DNA of 64,000 nt from Perca fluviatilis. Taxonomy: Eukaryota; Chordata; Actinopteri; Perciformes; Percidae. Shown piece by piece: positions 63,721 through 64,000 of this stretch (positions within the stretch are counted from its first letter, which is position 1; every line of letters starts with the position of its first letter). The translations under genes and the position numbers were made by a program. The DNA is taken from assembly GCF_010015445.1 (NCBI RefSeq), contig NC_053114.1, positions 21,988,224 through 22,052,223 on the forward strand, given 5' to 3'. Below the pieces are notes generated by a model. The model had not been told where the DNA came from, made no database searches, and saw only the letters and a program-made list of their open reading frames with translations.

Positions 63721-64000
63721 GTATCACTCATCTACCATTTATGTGCAACCTTCCCTATTTTGATATCATTTTTTACTTAAGTTCATTTTAGGTCAGATTC
63801 TGACAGTTAGACAGTGAGCTGCAGTGTAAAATGTCCTTCCTGCTAAGAGCCTCGTTTTGCCTACTGTTGCCTAAATTATTTTGTACAAAAACCCCAATGC
63901 TTTCAATTGGGCAGAAGTCTTTGTCGGTCCTATATTTATGAAAATGATTTGACCTAATTTAACTTCACCAGCCACAACTAATACATTACCTATGTCAGCA
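63531..64000. other. Upstream flank of gpc6 with a (CA)n microsatellite
   Basis: A poly-T stretch (63669-63677) runs into a CA run with one interruption (63679-63720). A TATA-like AAATATATTC lies on minus near 63538-63547. No upstream gene is seen within the window. Confidence 0.6.

Overview
This is a window of vertebrate nuclear DNA, most likely from a percomorph teleost. Its repeats are typical of such fish: L2-type LINEs, tRNA-derived SINEs, many hAT and TTAA-targeting miniature elements, and long CA/TG microsatellites. It is not prokaryotic. There are no operons, and nearly all open frames are chance frames or read-through of simple repeats.

The only host coding sequence I can support is one exon on the minus strand at 62757-62916. 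It encodes a signal peptide and the start of a glypican and ends in a splice donor. The mature N-terminus (KARSC, RQAY, AKGFSL, QEIS) fits glypican-6 better than glypican-4, so I call it exon 1 of gpc6 (a/b paralogue not resolved). A GC-richer 5' leader and probable promoter lie at 62917-63530. The gene runs leftwards and I saw no second exon, so positions 1-62756 are most simply the first part of a very long intron 1.

The intron is a layered record of transposition. 14.8-16.3 kb: a hAT MITE with a perfect 8-bp target duplication, then a THAP-encoding DNA transposon remnant that split an older LINE tail. 18.0-19.0 kb: a TA-rich foldback joined to a LINE 3' end. 20.6 kb: an (ATT)n/(AAT)n palindrome. 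21.2-27.6 kb: TTAA-type MITEs and hAT elements, one hAT inside another. 27.8-32.3 kb: a nearly full-length, dead L2-type LINE on the minus strand, with an SGNH-esterase-like ORF1 and an endonuclease/reverse transcriptase ORF2. 34.2 kb: a one-ended hAT-like element. 36.1 and 45.8 kb: tRNA-derived SINEs. 41.4-44.6 kb: three hAT elements, two of them nested. 53.9-56.2 kb: further MITEs. 57.2 kb: a (AC)n tract of about 74 uninterrupted units. The remaining intron is AT-rich sequence without recognisable genes; a few stretches look like candidate cis-regulatory elements, by eye only.

I found no new multi-gene system. The most unusual object is the 0.9-kb remnant at 15283-16194. It keeps the facing 5' exons of two different proteins (a THAP DNA-binding domain on plus, a YqaJ/SWIM-associated-like segment on minus), as expected for an internally deleted two-gene transposon of the ISL2EU type. 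Family names rest on remembered sequence resemblance, not on database searches.
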